Below are positions 63,310 through 64,000 of a DNA stretch of 64,000 nucleotides, piece after piece. The position numbers and the translations under genes were made by a program. Every line of letters begins with the position of its first letter. The first letter of the stretch is position 1. The DNA is from Bin55 sp963667455 (GTDB lineage: Bacteria; Pseudomonadota; Gammaproteobacteria; Pseudomonadales; Azotimanducaceae), in assembly GCA_963667455.2 (NCBI GenBank), contig CAXXFR010000026.1, positions 434,001 through 498,000 of the forward strand. Direction: 5' to 3'. The notes beneath the pieces are model-generated. The model saw only the letters and a program-made list of their open reading frames with translations, made no database searches and was not told the DNA's origin.

Positions 63310-63822
63310 TCAATATCGAATCTGGGTTGAAATGCGAGTGCGAACAAGCTCTTCTCGCTGATTCTTCCACTCGATTTCGGTTCTCATGTACAGGGTGTGG
63401 CCGAGGCGGCCTTCGCGTTCGTGCCAGTCGAGTAGTCGCGACCTTGCTGTGATCACGTCTCCGGGTCGCATACGGACTCCGTAGGTATCGGTCTGCCCGC
63501 CGTTCATGCCGGTCAAATGTCGACCATCGGGATGTCTTGGCTGAGCATTGGGCACGGAGACCTTAGGAGGCTTCGACGGTGGCTCGTGAATGGTCCAAGC
63601 GAAAGGATTGAAATCTGGCGGAGCGACGATTCCGTTCCAACGAGTGGTGGCCGCATAGTCGGCGTCCCAATAGATTCTTGGTGGCTTGTGCGGATAGTAC
63701 GTGGCCATCGCCCAACGCCGAATGTCGGTTTCGGTGATTGGGTACGACGTTCTGCTGGCACCCCATACGCCTTTGGCTTGAAGCATGCCTTCGGTAACGT
63801 AGGTGAGAGTCGAATCGGCCAT
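63310..63822 (-). CDS. MaoC-like (FAS1-like) dehydratase N-terminal subunit
   Basis: 170 residues, matching the N-terminal half of MaoC double hot-dog hydratases: SRTSYPITETDIRRWAMATYYPHKPP, then APPDFNPFAW and the segment GMNGGQTDTYGVRMRPGDVITARSRLLD. ERLGHTLYMRTEIEWKNQ-type strands close the fold. It usually holds no catalytic pair and works with a second subunit, encoded next. Substrate unknown; sterol, bile-acid or branched acyl-CoAs are handled by known relatives. Confidence 0.82.
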   Translation of the reverse strand: MADSTLTYVTEGMLQAKGVWGASRTSYPITETDIRRWAMATYYPHKPPRIYWDADYAATTRWNGIVAPPDFNPFAWTIHEPPSKPPKVSVPNAQPRHPDGRHLTGMNGGQTDTYGVRMRPGDVITARSRLLDWHEREGRLGHTLYMRTEIEWKNQREELVRTRISTQIRY

Positions 63823-64000
63823 TGCAGACTCAGTGGATGCCAGAAGAATCGGTTGCTAGTACGGATCTCGAGCGATTGTACGATGGACTCACGGGGTCCG
63901 ATTCCCTTGTATGGAATGCAGTTCGACGGGAAGGAACGACGCTACTCGAATCAACGCGTCCACGCGGCCTTCATGTACATGAGCCGACCTTGCCAACCAA

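Noticed and set aside
63823..64000. Possible start of a divergent plus-strand gene (ATG at 63883, open to the right edge, about 39 codons).
   Set aside because: Too short to judge, no ribosome-binding site and no recognisable family; needs sequence beyond the window.
1..64000. CRISPR arrays, rRNA or tRNA genes, prophage or insertion-sequence transposases.
   Set aside because: None recognised on reading either strand. The only clear repeats are the short ones listed.

Overview
The window is the replication-origin neighbourhood of a gammaproteobacterial chromosome. The gene order rpmH-rnpA-yidD-yidC-mnmE-mnmG-rsmG-parA-parB-atpIBEFHAGDC ... glmU-glmS on one side and dnaA-dnaN-recF-gyrB-plsC ... 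trkA-rsmB-fmt-def on the other is the arrangement known from Pseudomonas-type Gammaproteobacteria. The genus cannot be told from sequence alone. Phytanoyl-CoA dioxygenase, MaoC, LLM-class, DUF1501/DUF1800, DUF3500 and TonB-receptor genes are the kind of content common in uncultured aquatic or marine lineages, but that is an inference. The putative oriC (27.5-28.15 kb, between rpmH and dnaA) has two perfect DnaA boxes and one near-match. Two perfect 16-bp parS palindromes lie about 3.9 and 10.4 kb away (recF-gyrB gap, and inside the rsmB coding sequence), matching the parAB pair encoded nearby. Most core genes are co-oriented with replication leaving this point; the def-to-plsC operon is not.

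Layout. 1-5.4 kb: uvrD (cut by the left edge), a solitary AbiEi/DUF6088-like gene with its own terminator, then glmS (broken by a one-base frameshift) and glmU. 5.6-12.1 kb: an accessory block sitting between atpC and glmU, which are neighbours in many relatives. It holds a VOC protein, a three-gene McrBC-like putative defence cassette, a lipoprotein, a ribbon-helix-helix regulator preceded by a striking 5-bp-phased repeat, a PhyH dioxygenase and a tiny membrane protein. 12.2-19.1 kb: complete F1Fo ATP synthase operon. 19.2-27.5 kb: chromosome partitioning, tRNA modification, membrane insertion and RNase P/L34 genes. 28.1-34.2 kb: dnaA-dnaN-recF-gyrB. 34.2-40.5 kb: a tightly overlapping minus-strand operon def-fmt-rsmB-trkA-trkH-plsC.

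40.8-64 kb is lineage-specific. It holds a decayed DUF1800 gene with an intact DUF1501 partner, a TlpA-like lipoprotein bracketed by degenerate copies of the DUF1501 3' region, CDP-alcohol phosphatidyltransferase, a polytopic membrane protein, a lipid/drug-type ABC exporter, an enoyl-CoA hydratase and a type II glutamine synthetase. Further right are a class-C-type serine hydrolase, an unknown probably exported protein, arfB, an acyl-CoA carboxylase carboxyltransferase, a dicarboxylate/amino-acid symporter, a large TonB-dependent receptor, an LLM oxidoreductase, a DUF3500 exported protein and a two-gene MaoC hydratase.

The best candidate for a poorly described system is the three-gene cassette at 6.2-10.0 kb. 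There the usual N-terminal domain of McrB-like ATPases is a separate protein, followed by a bare AAA+ motor and a DUF2357/McrC-like protein with PD-(D/E)XK residues. No rRNA, tRNA, CRISPR array, prophage or insertion-sequence transposase was recognised.
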